64,000 bases of DNA from Luteimonas terricola (GCF_004352845.1 NZ_SJRX01000008.1:62001-126000); one strand, 5' to 3'; positions 26,184 to 35,628 are shown, numbered from the stretch's first letter. Made by a program: numbers and translations. The notes: a model not told the origin generated them from the letters alone.

Positions 26184-28406
26184 ATGCACTCCACCTGCCA
26201 GATCTACCCGCGGTCCGCCCGCGCTCGCATCGCCGATCCCGTGTTCCGTGCCAGCCGGCTCCGCGCCGCCATCGCGTTGGTCCTGCCGCTCATGCTCGTC
26301 GGGCCGCCCGGCCTGGCCGCGGCCCAGTCCGCCCAGCCCAACGCCCAGCCCGCCGCCGAGGCCACCATCACCACCGGCGCTGTCGCCGCCACCGACCTCG
26401 ACACCATCCGCGTCGTCGGTCAGCGCGCCAACCGCGTCAGCAACGGCGCCACCAACCTCGACCTGAGCATCCGCGAGACCCCGCAATCCATCAGCGTGGT
26501 CACCGCCGAGCAGATGCGCCAGTTCGGCGCCGACAGCGTCAACGAGGCGCTGCGGCTGGCCACGGGCGTGCGCGTGGACGAGTGGGAGACCAACCGCACC
26601 AGCTATAGCGCGCGTGGCTTCGACATCCTCAACACGCAGATCGACGGGGTGGGCCTGCCCAACGGCTGGGGCGTGACCACCGGCGCGGTCGATGCCGCCG
26701 GTTACGAGAAGGTCGAGGTGATCCGCGGCGCCAACGGGCTGCTGACCGGCGTGGGCAACGCGTCGGGCACGATCAACTACGTGCGCAAGCGGCCCACCAA
26801 CGCGCGCGAGGGCCGCTTCGGACTGTCCTACGGCTCCTGGAACACGCTGCGCGCGGAGGTGGACTACTCCACGCCGTTCACCGTCGACGGCACCTGGGCG
26901 GGCCGCGTGGTGGTCGCGCACGAGCACGGTGATTCCTGGCTGCGCGCCAACGAGAATTCGCGCGACTTCTTCTACGGCGTGGTTGACGGCCAGGTCGGCG
27001 AGCGCGGCACGCTCACGCTGGGCTACTCGTACCAGCGCGCGGAGTCCGACGGGATCATGTGGGGCGCGCTGCCCTTCACCAACAGCGACGGCACGCAGCG
27101 TGAGTGGCCGCGCGATGCCAGCACCACGCAGGACTGGACGTACTGGGACACCACCGCGCACACGGCCTTCGCCGAGTACACGCACGACGTGGCCGACGAC
27201 TGGCAGTTGAAGCTGTCGTACAACTGGCGCCGCAACACCGGCGACGAGCGCATGTTCTACGCCTTCGACGGGCAGGGCACGGGGCTGGACCCGGAGACCG
27301 GCCTCGGCCTGTCCGGCTATCCCTGGGGCGGCGACGACGAGGCCACGGCCCAGCTCGGCACCGCCACGCTCAACGGCACGTTCCGGATGTTCGGGCGCGA
27401 GCACGAGGCCATGGTGGGCCTCGCCCGTGCGCGCAGCACCACCGACAGCCGCGAGCGCACGGCGGACTTCTCCTCGCCGGCCTGGGGCCCGCTGCCGCCG
27501 TTCCCCTACCCGACCGACGCCATCCCGGAGCCGGCCTGGAGCGAGCCCAGCCTCTACTCCGAACTCGACCAGGAGCTCACGCGCGCCTTCGCCGCCACGC
27601 GCATCGCGCTCACCGACCGCTTCAAGGCCATCGTCGGCGCCAACCACGCGCGCTACCGCCGCAGCGGCCATTCCTACGACCTCGGCTTCGACCAGACCAC
27701 CCGCCACACCAGCCCATACGGCGGCCTGACCTTCGACTTCACCGACCGCGTGCTCGGCTATGTCAGCTACTCCGACATCTACCAGCCGCAGGACCAGGTG
27801 GACGCGAACGACCGCTACCTCGACGCCAGCCAAGGCGTGAACTACGAGGCCGGCATCAAGGCCGACTGGCTGGACGGGCGGCTCTTGACCACGGTGGCGG
27901 TGTTCAAGGCCGACCAGGAAGGCCTGGCCACGCCGACGGGGCAGTACAACGAGTTCGGCATGTCCATCTACGCGCCGGTGGACGTGCGCTCGAAGGGTGT
28001 GGAGCTGGAGGCGGTCGGGCGGCTCACGGACCATCTCGATATCGTGGCCGGCTACACCGCGCTGCGCCTGGACGGCCTCAACGGGCGCGACACCTATCCC
28101 TGGGTGCCGCGCCACGCGGCCAACCTGCTGCTGAGCGGGCGCCTCCCGGCGCATGAGGCGCTGTCGTGGGGCGTCGGCGCGCGCTGGCAGGGCGGCATCT
28201 TCAACACCGAGGCCAGCGGCTTCCGCGTGCGCCAGGACAGCTACGCGGTGGCCAATGCGTACATCGCCTGGGACTTCGCGCCCGACGCCACGCTGCGCCT
28301 CAACGCCAACAACATCACCGACGAGAAGTACATCAACACGTTGCGCTACAGCGGTTACTACGGCGCACCGGCCAATTACACGCTCAGCCTGGACTGGAGG
28401 TTCTGA
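26184..28406 (+). CDS. TonB-dependent siderophore receptor (FhuE/FoxA-like)
   Basis: A 740-aa outer-membrane receptor. The N-terminus has a basic extension, then a signal segment (IALVLPLMLVGPPGLAAAQ). The plug domain (about 70-200) has TIRVVGQRA, the ETPQSISVVTAEQM box, GVRVDEWETNRTSYSARGF and EVIRGANGLLTGVGNASGTI. The barrel ends YSGYYGAPANYTLSLDWRF with the C-terminal Phe needed for BAM insertion. The plug sequence is of the ferric-hydroxamate/coprogen type. It heads an operon with DUF3649, PepSY and DUF3325 membrane proteins and is preceded by a Fur-like box. The exact siderophore cannot be read from sequence. Confidence 0.93.
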   Translation: MHSTCQIYPRSARARIADPVFRASRLRAAIALVLPLMLVGPPGLAAAQSAQPNAQPAAEATITTGAVAATDLDTIRVVGQRANRVSNGATNLDLSIRETPQSISVVTAEQMRQFGADSVNEALRLATGVRVDEWETNRTSYSARGFDILNTQIDGVGLPNGWGVTTGAVDAAGYEKVEVIRGANGLLTGVGNASGTINYVRKRPTNAREGRFGLSYGSWNTLRAEVDYSTPFTVDGTWAGRVVVAHEHGDSWLRANENSRDFFYGVVDGQVGERGTLTLGYSYQRAESDGIMWGALPFTNSDGTQREWPRDASTTQDWTYWDTTAHTAFAEYTHDVADDWQLKLSYNWRRNTGDERMFYAFDGQGTGLDPETGLGLSGYPWGGDDEATAQLGTATLNGTFRMFGREHEAMVGLARARSTTDSRERTADFSSPAWGPLPPFPYPTDAIPEPAWSEPSLYSELDQELTRAFAATRIALTDRFKAIVGANHARYRRSGHSYDLGFDQTTRHTSPYGGLTFDFTDRVLGYVSYSDIYQPQDQVDANDRYLDASQGVNYEAGIKADWLDGRLLTTVAVFKADQEGLATPTGQYNEFGMSIYAPVDVRSKGVELEAVGRLTDHLDIVAGYTALRLDGLNGRDTYPWVPRHAANLLLSGRLPAHEALSWGVGARWQGGIFNTEASGFRVRQDSYAVANAYIAWDFAPDATLRLNANNITDEKYINTLRYSGYYGAPANYTLSLDWRF

Positions 28407-28723
28407 TGCGGTCGCCCGCCACGAGAGCCACGTCCACCGCTTCGCCCCGGCTGGCGCTGCTTGCACGGATCACTGCCGCGGTGCTCGGCGGCTACGGCTT
28501 CGCCTGGGGCGTGGTGGCCGCGTGCACCAGTCTGGCGGTCGCGGCGGGCATGGGCTTCCACGACGCGGAGTTCCTGTCGAGCCTCGTCGGTGTGCTGGCC
28601 CTCCTGGGTGCGCTGCTGTGGGCGATCGCGGCGCGGCGGCTGTGGCCGGTGTGGGCGGTGTTGGTGGTCGGCGGCGCGCTGCTGGCCGGCGTGGGTTCGG
28701 CCGTGCAGACGGCCCTGGTCTGA
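28406..28723 (+). CDS. DUF3649-like membrane protein
   Basis: A 105-aa protein with three predicted transmembrane helices (about 18-45, 57-76, 79-102). It starts at the ATG sharing one base with the receptor stop (TGATG). The sequence ITAAVLGGYGFAWGVVAACT and its position between a siderophore receptor and a PepSY protein match DUF3649 proteins of iron-uptake operons. The molecular role is unknown; it probably assists inner-membrane steps of ferric-siderophore use. Confidence 0.8.
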   Translation: MRSPATRATSTASPRLALLARITAAVLGGYGFAWGVVAACTSLAVAAGMGFHDAEFLSSLVGVLALLGALLWAIAARRLWPVWAVLVVGGALLAGVGSAVQTALV

Positions 28724-28737
28724 GGAGGACGCAGCTG

Positions 28738-30423
28738 ATGTTCGCCACGTTCCGCCAGGCGATGGCCTGGCTCCATACCTGGTTCGGCCTGGTGCTCGGC
28801 TTCGTGCTGATGGCCGCGTTCTTCTTCGGTGCGTTGTCGGTGTTCGACCGCGAGTTCGACCGCTGGGCGATCCCGGCCACGCGCATCGAGCCGCAGCCGA
28901 TGCCGCCGTACGAGGCGGTGCTGCGCCCGGCCTTCGAACGCATGCAGCCCACGCGCGAGGCTGTGGACGCCATGCGCCCGCGCGCCAATGGCGAGCTGCC
29001 GGACCGCTTCGACATCATCGCCTACTGGAGCGCCTACACCACCCACCGCGATCCGCTCGTGGCGCTCTTCGCCGGCTTCGAGGTGCCCAACGCCAAGCAT
29101 CCCGCTGAGCAGATCCATGCCGAGGCCACCGTCGATCCACGCGACGGCCATGTGCTGCCCGACGACCGGCTGAAGGTCGGCAGCGGCTTCTTCTATCCGA
29201 TGCACTACGGCCTGACGCTGGACTGGAAGAACCTCGGCATCTGGATCGTCGGCTTCTCGGCGCTGGTGATGCTGGCGGCGCTGGTCAGCGGTGTGGTGAT
29301 GCACCGCAGGATCTTCCGCGAGTTCTTCACCTTCCGGCCGGGCAAGCAGCGGCTGCGCAGCGTGCTGGATCTCCACAACCTGACCGGCGTGGTCGCGCTG
29401 CCGTTCCACTTCTTCTTTGCGCTCACCGGCCTGCTGATCTTCGCGGCCACCTACTACTTCCCGCTCGGCCACACCCAATTGCACGAGCTGCACGACCGCG
29501 CCGCGGCACTCGAAGCGCAACAGACCGGGCTGCCGCACGAGCGCTCCGGCGTGCCCGGCGACCTCGCCAACGTCGACGCGATGGTGGCCGACGCCCGCGC
29601 GCGCTGGGAGGCGGCGGGCAAGGCCGGCGACGTCGGCTTCCTGGTGCTGATGCATCCCGGCGACGCCAACGGCTACGTGAGCGTGTATCGCGCCGGCACC
29701 GACCGCATCGCGCTGGTGGGCGACGGCATCCACTACAAGGCCGCGACCGGCACGCTGATCCGCGAGGATCCGGCCCCGACCGCCGTGGGCCGCATGGCCG
29801 AGTTCCTCACCGGCCTGCACCTGCAGCATTTCCGGCACTGGCTGCTGCGCTGGCTGTACGTCTTCGGTGGGCTGGCCGGCGCGGTGTGCATCGCCACCGG
29901 CTTCCTGTTCTTCGTCGAGAAGCGCAAGCGCCAGCACGCGGCGCGCGGCGTGCAGGGCGCGCGCGTGGTCGATGCGCTGGCGGTGACCACGGTCACCGGC
30001 ATGGTGCTGGCGACGCTGGGCATCCTGGTCGCCAACCGCCTGCTGCCCGCGGACCTGCCCGCACGCGGTGACTGGGAGCAGCGAGCGTTCTGGCTCACCT
30101 GGGTGTTGGCGTTGCTGCACGCGGGCTGGCGAAGCGCCCCGGTGACGCGCGGGCTGCCGAACCCGGCGTGGCGCGAGCAGGCCTGGGCGATCGCAGCGCT
30201 GGCGGCGGTTGCGCCGCTGCTCAACTGGGCCACGACCGGGGACCACCTGCTGCGCACGCTGCCGGCGGGCTATTGGCCGGTCGCCGGCATCGACCTGGCC
30301 CTGCTGGCGGTGGCGGTCATCGCCGGCGCGGCGGGGCGCAGGCTGGGGCAGCGCGCGCACGCGCCGGTGGGCAGCCCGTCGACGTCGGCGCCGGCGTCCG
30401 CCTCGGAGGCGCGCCATGCATGA
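28738..30423 (+). CDS. PepSY-associated TM protein (iron-regulated, PiuB-like)
   Basis: A 561-aa inner-membrane protein with four or more transmembrane helices: the N-terminal WLHTWFGLVLGFVLMAAFFFGALSVFDRE (in part), then FWIVGFSALVMLAAL-like, LHNLTGVVALPFHFFFALTGL, and a C-terminal group. PepSY-associated proteins carry conserved membrane His residues (HTWFG, LHNLTG, PFHFFFA) and are thought to be ferric-siderophore reductases. ATG 28738 follows TGAGGAGG. It overlaps the next gene by 8 bp. Confidence 0.88.
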   Translation: MFATFRQAMAWLHTWFGLVLGFVLMAAFFFGALSVFDREFDRWAIPATRIEPQPMPPYEAVLRPAFERMQPTREAVDAMRPRANGELPDRFDIIAYWSAYTTHRDPLVALFAGFEVPNAKHPAEQIHAEATVDPRDGHVLPDDRLKVGSGFFYPMHYGLTLDWKNLGIWIVGFSALVMLAALVSGVVMHRRIFREFFTFRPGKQRLRSVLDLHNLTGVVALPFHFFFALTGLLIFAATYYFPLGHTQLHELHDRAAALEAQQTGLPHERSGVPGDLANVDAMVADARARWEAAGKAGDVGFLVLMHPGDANGYVSVYRAGTDRIALVGDGIHYKAATGTLIREDPAPTAVGRMAEFLTGLHLQHFRHWLLRWLYVFGGLAGAVCIATGFLFFVEKRKRQHAARGVQGARVVDALAVTTVTGMVLATLGILVANRLLPADLPARGDWEQRAFWLTWVLALLHAGWRSAPVTRGLPNPAWREQAWAIAALAAVAPLLNWATTGDHLLRTLPAGYWPVAGIDLALLAVAVIAGAAGRRLGQRAHAPVGSPSTSAPASASEARHA

Positions 30424-30781
30424 CGCTGCCGGCGCCGTCTGGCTGCTCGCCGCGGCGGCCTGCGCTCTCTCCGGCATGGGCTGGCTGGCGCTGGCGATGC
30501 CGGGGCATGCCGCCCAGGCCTGGGGCGGGGTGTCTGCGCCGCGGTCGCTGCGCGTGCTGAGGCGGGCCGGGGCCTGTGCGCTTGCGCTCGCGCTGGGCGG
30601 CTGCCTCGCGGCCGACCACGCGAGCATGGCCGTGCTCACGTGGGTGATGCTGCTGGCCGCGTCTGCGGCCGTCACGGCCTTCGTCCTGGCCTGGCGCCCG
30701 CGGTGGTTGCGGCACCTGGCGCCCTGGATCGGGGCCGGCAATGCCGGCCGGCGGCCCGCTCCGCGGCGAGCGAAGCTCTAG
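30416..30781 (+). CDS. DUF3325-like membrane protein
   Basis: A 121-aa protein with three predicted transmembrane helices and a basic C-terminus. It starts inside the PepSY gene (8-bp overlap). The sequence ALSGMGWLALAMPGHAAQAW and its context at the end of a receptor-DUF3649-PepSY operon match DUF3325. It probably forms part of a siderophore-iron release complex with PepSY; this is inferred from gene neighbourhood. Confidence 0.8.
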   Translation: MHDAAGAVWLLAAAACALSGMGWLALAMPGHAAQAWGGVSAPRSLRVLRRAGACALALALGGCLAADHASMAVLTWVMLLAASAAVTAFVLAWRPRWLRHLAPWIGAGNAGRRPAPRRAKL

Positions 30782-30855
30782 GGCCGAGGTCGCGGGCACG
30801 CCCCCCTGGAGCAGACAGCCGCATACTTGCCTCTCCCCGGATGTTCGAGGCCGCC

Positions 30856-31719
30856 ATGATCATGTCGCCCCTGATGCCCGCCGCCTTCCTCGGCCACGGC
30901 AGCCCGATGAACGCGCTCGAGCGCAACCGCTACACCGAGGCCTGGCGCGCGTTCGGCGCCTCGGTGCCGCGGCCGCGCGCGATCCTGGTGGTGTCGGCGC
31001 ACTGGTACGTCAACGCCACCGCGGTCACGGCGATGCCGCGGCCGAAGACCATCCACGACTTCTTCGGCTTCCCGCAGGCGCTGTTCGACGTGCAGTACCC
31101 GGCGCCGGGCCTGCCGGAGCTGGCGGAAGAGGTGGCCGATGTCGCGAAGCCCGACTTCGTCGGCGCCGACATCGATGGCTGGGGGCTGGACCACGGGACC
31201 TGGTCGGTGCTGGTGCATGCGTTTCCCGACGCCGACATCCCGGTGGTGCAGCTGTCGATCAACGCGCAGAAGCCGGCGGAGTTCCACATCGAACTCGGCG
31301 CCCGCCTGGCCGCGCTGCGCGCGCGCGGCGTGCTGGTGGTGGGCAGCGGCAACGTGGTGCACAACCTGCGGGCGATCGACTGGAGGCAGCCGGATTCCGG
31401 GTTCGACTGGAACCGGCGCTTCGATGCCGATGTGAAACAGCTGCTGGCCGAACGTCCGGGCGATGCGGCCGGACTCGTGCGGCATCCGGACTACGCTGCC
31501 TCGGCGCCGACAGCGGAGCACTTCCTGCCGGTGCTGTACCTCGCCGGGATCGCCGCGGCGGCGGGCAAGGGCGCCGACGTGCTGGTGGAGGGGCCGGCGT
31601 ATGGGTCGCTGTCGATGACGTCGTACACCGTGGGCGCGCAGTGCCCGCCGGAGAGTGGCATCACCGCGGGAGCGGCGGCGCTGTCCGCCGACGTGCCGGC
31701 GGACGCGAGCAACCTGTAG
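30856..31719 (+). CDS. extradiol aromatic-ring dioxygenase (LigB, DODA type)
   Basis: A 287-aa class III extradiol dioxygenase related to YgiD/4,5-DOPA dioxygenase. Likely metal ligands are the His in FLGHGSPMNAL, the His in VVSAHWYVN, and the His in NVVHNLRAIDW; the substrate-pocket segments DFFGFPQALFDVQYPAPG and WGLDHGTWSVL are typical. YgiD-like enzymes open catecholic substrates such as L-DOPA; the true substrate here is unknown. Starts at 30841, 30856 and 30862 are possible; GAGG precedes 30856 at a good distance. It stands between the siderophore operon and a MATE exporter. Confidence 0.9.
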   Translation: MIMSPLMPAAFLGHGSPMNALERNRYTEAWRAFGASVPRPRAILVVSAHWYVNATAVTAMPRPKTIHDFFGFPQALFDVQYPAPGLPELAEEVADVAKPDFVGADIDGWGLDHGTWSVLVHAFPDADIPVVQLSINAQKPAEFHIELGARLAALRARGVLVVGSGNVVHNLRAIDWRQPDSGFDWNRRFDADVKQLLAERPGDAAGLVRHPDYAASAPTAEHFLPVLYLAGIAAAAGKGADVLVEGPAYGSLSMTSYTVGAQCPPESGITAGAAALSADVPADASNL

Positions 31720-31726
31720 CGCGGCC

Positions 31727-33070
31727 TTGTCACTGCACGCAGCGGGGCTGACCCGCAGGGCCATCGCGCGGCAGGCCTGGCCGATCATCCTGGCCAACGC
31801 CGCGGTGCCCAGCCTCGGCCTGGTCGACACCGCCGTCATCGGCCACTACGGCAGCGCGGTGGAGCTGGGTGCGCTGGCGCTGGGCGCGCTGCTGGTCAAC
31901 TTCGTCTACTGGAGCTTCGGCTTCCTGCGCATGGGCACCACCGGCTTCGTGGCGCAGGCGTCCGGGGCCGGCGACGAGCCCGAAGTGCGCGCCACGCTGG
32001 CGCGCGCGGTGCTGCTGGCCGCGGGCCTGGGCGTCGCGCTGTTGCTGCTGCAATGGCCGATCACCTGGCTCTACTTCGCGCTGATGGATGGCAGCGCCGC
32101 GGTGGAGGCAGTGGCCGGCGACTACTTCCGCGCGCGCATCTGGGGCGCGCCGGCGGCGCTTGCCCTGTTCGCGACCAGCGGCCTGCTGATCGGCCTGGGC
32201 CGCAGCCGCGAACTGCTGCTGGTGCAGCTGCTGCTCAACGGCCTCAACGCCGGCCTGGACATCTGGTTTGCAGGCACGCTGGGCATGGGCGCGCGCGGCA
32301 TCGGCCTGGGCACCGCGATCGCCGAGTGGGGCACCTGCGCGGTGGCGATCGTCGTGGTGCTGCGCGTGCTGCGTGCGCGCCATGGGGATGCGGCGCCGTT
32401 CCTGCCGTGGGCGCGCATCGCCGACTGGCAGCGCGTCCGCGCGTCGCTGGCCGCCAACCGCGACATCCTGGTGCGCACGCTGTGCCTGCTGCTGACGTTC
32501 GGCTGGTTCGCCAACGCTGGCGCGCGCTTCGGCGACGTGACCCTGGCGGCGAACCACATCCTGCTGCAGCTGGTGTCGTTCAGCGCGTTCTTCCTGGATG
32601 GCTTCGCGTTCGTGGGCGAGGCCCACGTGGGCGCGGCATGGGGTGCGCGCGACAGCGGCAGGTTCCGGCGCGCCGTGCGCCTGACCAGCGAGCTGGCGGG
32701 CGGGACCGCGCTGGTGCTGGCGGGGTTGGTCCTGCTGTCGGGCGAGGCGGCGGTGATGGCACTGACCAGCCTGCCCGCGGTGCGCGAGGTGGCCGCGACG
32801 CACTTGCCGTGGACCGCCCTGTACGTGCTGCTTTCGGTGGCCGCGTTCCAGCTGGACGGCGTGTTCATCGGCGCCACGCGCACGCGGGAGATGCGGCAGG
32901 CCGGCCTGGTGTCAGTGGGCGTGTTCCTGCTGGCGGCGTGGCCGCTGGCGGCCGCCTGGGGCAACCACGGATTGTGGGCGGCGTTCGTGGTGTACGTGGT
33001 GGCGCGGGCCATTGCGCTGCTGGCCCATTACGAGCGCCTGGTCAGGTCCCTGCCGACGCCTGGAACGTGA
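31727..33070 (+). CDS. MATE family exporter (DinF-like)
   Basis: A polytopic protein of about 447 aa with about 12 transmembrane helices. The N-terminal RRAIARQAWPIILANAAVPSLGLVDTAVIGHYG (seen in part) and FGFLRMGTTGFVAQA match DinF-type MATE multidrug/metabolite antiporters, as do DVTLAANHILLQL and FQLDGVFIGATRTREMRQA. No ATG lies near the expected start. TTG 31727 is the nearest plausible start; the frame continues upstream inside the dioxygenase gene. Its 3' end overlaps the convergent histidine kinase gene by 29 bp. Confidence 0.87.
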   Translation: MSLHAAGLTRRAIARQAWPIILANAAVPSLGLVDTAVIGHYGSAVELGALALGALLVNFVYWSFGFLRMGTTGFVAQASGAGDEPEVRATLARAVLLAAGLGVALLLLQWPITWLYFALMDGSAAVEAVAGDYFRARIWGAPAALALFATSGLLIGLGRSRELLLVQLLLNGLNAGLDIWFAGTLGMGARGIGLGTAIAEWGTCAVAIVVVLRVLRARHGDAAPFLPWARIADWQRVRASLAANRDILVRTLCLLLTFGWFANAGARFGDVTLAANHILLQLVSFSAFFLDGFAFVGEAHVGAAWGARDSGRFRRAVRLTSELAGGTALVLAGLVLLSGEAAVMALTSLPAVREVAATHLPWTALYVLLSVAAFQLDGVFIGATRTREMRQAGLVSVGVFLLAAWPLAAAWGNHGLWAAFVVYVVARAIALLAHYERLVRSLPTPGT

Positions 33071-34151
33071 CCACGAACGTGCTCCCCAGGTCCCGGCCGC
33101 CGCTGCTGCCCACGACGGTGCCACCGTGGGCCTCGACCAGCTCGCGCACGATGGCCAGGCCGATGCCGAGTCCGCCGGGGCGCAGCGCGGCGGCGGCGCT
33201 GTCCTGCACGAACATGTCGAAGATGCGAAGCAGTGCGTCGGCCGGTACCCCGATGCCGTTGTCGTTGACACTCACCGTGAGCGCGGCCGGGGACCGCACC
33301 GCGACCAGGCTGATGCGACCGCCCTCCGGCGTGTACTTCGAGGCGTTGTCGAGCAGGTTGGTGAACACCTGCACCAGACGGGTGTAGTCGGCGTGCAGCT
33401 GCATGGCATCGCCAGCCGGCAGGTCGATGACCAACTGCTGGTGCCGCGACTCCATCGCCGGCCGGCAGGTCTGCACCGCGCTCTCGAGCACCGACGCAAG
33501 GTTGACGTCCGCGTACTCGAGGCGGAGTTTGCCGCTGACCACCCGCGACCCGTCGACGAGATCGTCGACCAGCCGGGCGATGTGGACGACCTCGGCTTCG
33601 ATGACGTCGCGGAGCCGGGTGAACCGCACGAGGTCGTCGCGCGCCTCGCCAAGCATGCCGGCCGCAAGCCTGATCGGGGTAAGCGGATTGCGCAGCTCGT
33701 GCGCGGCGGTCGCCATCGAACCGAGCGCCTGCGCATGCGCTTCCAGTGCCCGCGTTTCCTGTGCCTGTGCCTGCAGGGACGACGCCACGAGCAAGCCGTT
33801 GGCCTCCTGCAGGGCACCGTGCTGCGCCCGGGTGCCGGCGCGCTGCCGGCCATCGATGCTCCGCTTGCGCGCCGCCGCCTCTTCGCGGTGGCGTTCGGCC
33901 GCCTCGGCGACGGCCTGGGCCCGCAGTGCCGCCAGGATCAGCTGCTCGTTGGCTTCGAGCAGGTCGCCCCCGCCGCGCGGTGGCAGGCGGTCGCGCAAGT
34001 TGGCGAGTTCCGCCCGCAGTCCGGCGACCTCCGCACGCAGCAGCACGGCGTGGGCCTCCAGCGTGGCCAGCGACTGCGTCGCCACCGCGCTGCGCGAAGT
34101 GGAATCCCGCCTGGTCACGTGGAGCGCACCGGCCGCGTTCCGTTCATCCAC
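33042..34151 (-). CDS. soluble sensor histidine kinase of KaiC-like cassette
   Basis: A 369-aa kinase with no transmembrane helix. Residues about 25-130 are Ala/Glu/Arg/Gln-rich and likely coiled coil; the HisKA domain has the H-box MATAAHELRNPLTPIRLA (His about 150); the HATPase_c domain shows the N-box LLDNASKYTPEGG, G1 VNDNGIGVP and G2 PGGLGIGLAIVRELVEAHGG. The GTG start at 34151 overlaps the end of the KaiC-like gene by 8 bp, so it should be translated together with it. No response regulator is adjacent. It is presumably the output or partner of the KaiC-like ATPase. Confidence 0.9.
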   Translation of the reverse strand: MDERNAAGALHVTRRDSTSRSAVATQSLATLEAHAVLLRAEVAGLRAELANLRDRLPPRGGGDLLEANEQLILAALRAQAVAEAAERHREEAAARKRSIDGRQRAGTRAQHGALQEANGLLVASSLQAQAQETRALEAHAQALGSMATAAHELRNPLTPIRLAAGMLGEARDDLVRFTRLRDVIEAEVVHIARLVDDLVDGSRVVSGKLRLEYADVNLASVLESAVQTCRPAMESRHQQLVIDLPAGDAMQLHADYTRLVQVFTNLLDNASKYTPEGGRISLVAVRSPAALTVSVNDNGIGVPADALLRIFDMFVQDSAAAALRPGGLGIGLAIVRELVEAHGGTVVGSSGGRDLGSTFVVTFQASAGT

Positions 34152-35628
34152 GCGGCGCGCCCGGTGGTGCGGCCTCGATCACCCGCTTCGGTCGGCCGCC
34201 GAGCAGGCCTTCATGGCCGGCCAGGCGCTCGCCCAGCTGCAGGCCGTCGTCATCGATGTCGAACAGGCGCAGGTCGTGCGAGTGCGCGCTGCCGCGGACC
34301 TTGACCACGGCAAGCACGCGTTCCAGCCGGCTGCCCACTTCGATGTAGCGCTGCACGATGATCGCGTCGGTGAGGAAGGCGGTGCCGTAGGGGCTGAAGC
34401 TGAGCTCGCTGTAGCGGTCCTCGAGCTCCGACGTCATCAGCACCGTGGCACCGGTGTCCGCCAGCGCGGACACCAGCCGCGCCAGCGACTCGCGGAAGTC
34501 GTCGCGGAAGGTCGGTGCGAGTGCGAGCTCGAAGCCCGACAGCGAATCGATGACCACGCGCGTCGCCTTCAGTCGCTGCACCTCCTCGATTAGGAGCAGG
34601 GTGATCTCGTCCACTGACAGCGTCGACGACCGGGTGTCGATGACGCCGATGCGACCGTCCTCGATCAGGCCGGCGATCACCGCCCCGCGCGAGTGCAGGG
34701 AACGCTGCTCGAAGGCCGCGATCACGCCGGTTTCGCCCTGGCGCGCGCCCTCGGCGAGGAATGCTGCGGCGAGGATGCTCTTGCCCGATCCCGAGGGCCC
34801 GGCGATCAGCAGCGAATACCCGCGGGGCAATCCGCCGCCGAGCATCTCGTCCAGGCCGGCGACGCCCACGTTGCGACGGTCCTGCAGCGGCGGGACCGCG
34901 GTGGCTTCGGACGCCAGCGAGGTGGTAGGTGGCGGAACGAAGACCATGAGCCCCGCCTGCGTGATGCGGAACGTGTGCAGCCCGGGCAGGGTTGGCTGCC
35001 CGCGCATTTTCACGATCTCGAGTTTGCGCACCACCGAGTTGCGCTGCACGCTCTGGCGCAGCCAGATCAGGCCGTCGGCCACGGTGAAGATGGGATTGGG
35101 TTCGGTGTCGCTGAAGTACTCGCCCAGCAGGAAGGTCGTCGCCTCCCAGCTGGTCAACAGGATCCCCAGCCGCTGGATGAATTCCTGCAGCGACAGGAAG
35201 GCATCGCCGTCGCTCTGGGTTGCGAGGATCACCGAGCGGAACGAATCCACGAATACGAAGCCCGGGGCATGGGCGCGTACCTCCTCGACGATGCGCGCGA
35301 GCACCTTGTCCAGGTCGCCGTTGGCGGTGTCGTCGGCGAGGTTGACGAAGCGGATCGAGGAATTGACCTGTTCCGGATCGAAGAAGTCGAACTGCTGCTG
35401 GTAGCGCAGCATCTTGAGTGCCGGCTCGCCAAGCACGGTGAAGTACAACGCCGGCCGCTCCGGCGTCGCCATCGCGAACATCATCTGGTGCGCGAGCGTG
35501 GTCTTGCCCGCGCCCGGCGAGCCGGCGATGAGGTTGAAGGAGAACTCCGGGATGCCGCCGCCGAGGATGTCGTCGAGGCCTTTGACGCCGGTGGGCAGGC
35601 GACGGATGGTCGCGTTCTGCTTGTTCAT
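34144..35628 (-). CDS. double-domain KaiC-like ATPase
   Basis: A 494-aa protein with two KaiC/RecA domains. Domain 1 has Walker A GSPGAGKTT (about 36-44) and VFVDSFRSVILA; domain 2 has Walker A GPSGSGKS (about 277-284), VVIDSLSGFELAL and the C-terminal VVKVRGSAHSHDLR block equivalent to KaiC's KMRGSWHDK. By eye, the catalytic Glu-Glu pairs become Gly-Glu (68-69) and Glu-Gln (307-308). The positions of KaiC phosphosites S431/T432 are Ala417/Phe418. It overlaps the small upstream gene by ATGA and the kinase gene by 8 bp. No kaiA or kaiB is nearby, so a clock role is unlikely; a signalling switch is more plausible. Confidence 0.9.
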   Translation of the reverse strand: MNKQNATIRRLPTGVKGLDDILGGGIPEFSFNLIAGSPGAGKTTLAHQMMFAMATPERPALYFTVLGEPALKMLRYQQQFDFFDPEQVNSSIRFVNLADDTANGDLDKVLARIVEEVRAHAPGFVFVDSFRSVILATQSDGDAFLSLQEFIQRLGILLTSWEATTFLLGEYFSDTEPNPIFTVADGLIWLRQSVQRNSVVRKLEIVKMRGQPTLPGLHTFRITQAGLMVFVPPPTTSLASEATAVPPLQDRRNVGVAGLDEMLGGGLPRGYSLLIAGPSGSGKSILAAAFLAEGARQGETGVIAAFEQRSLHSRGAVIAGLIEDGRIGVIDTRSSTLSVDEITLLLIEEVQRLKATRVVIDSLSGFELALAPTFRDDFRESLARLVSALADTGATVLMTSELEDRYSELSFSPYGTAFLTDAIIVQRYIEVGSRLERVLAVVKVRGSAHSHDLRLFDIDDDGLQLGERLAGHEGLLGGRPKRVIEAAPPGAPRG

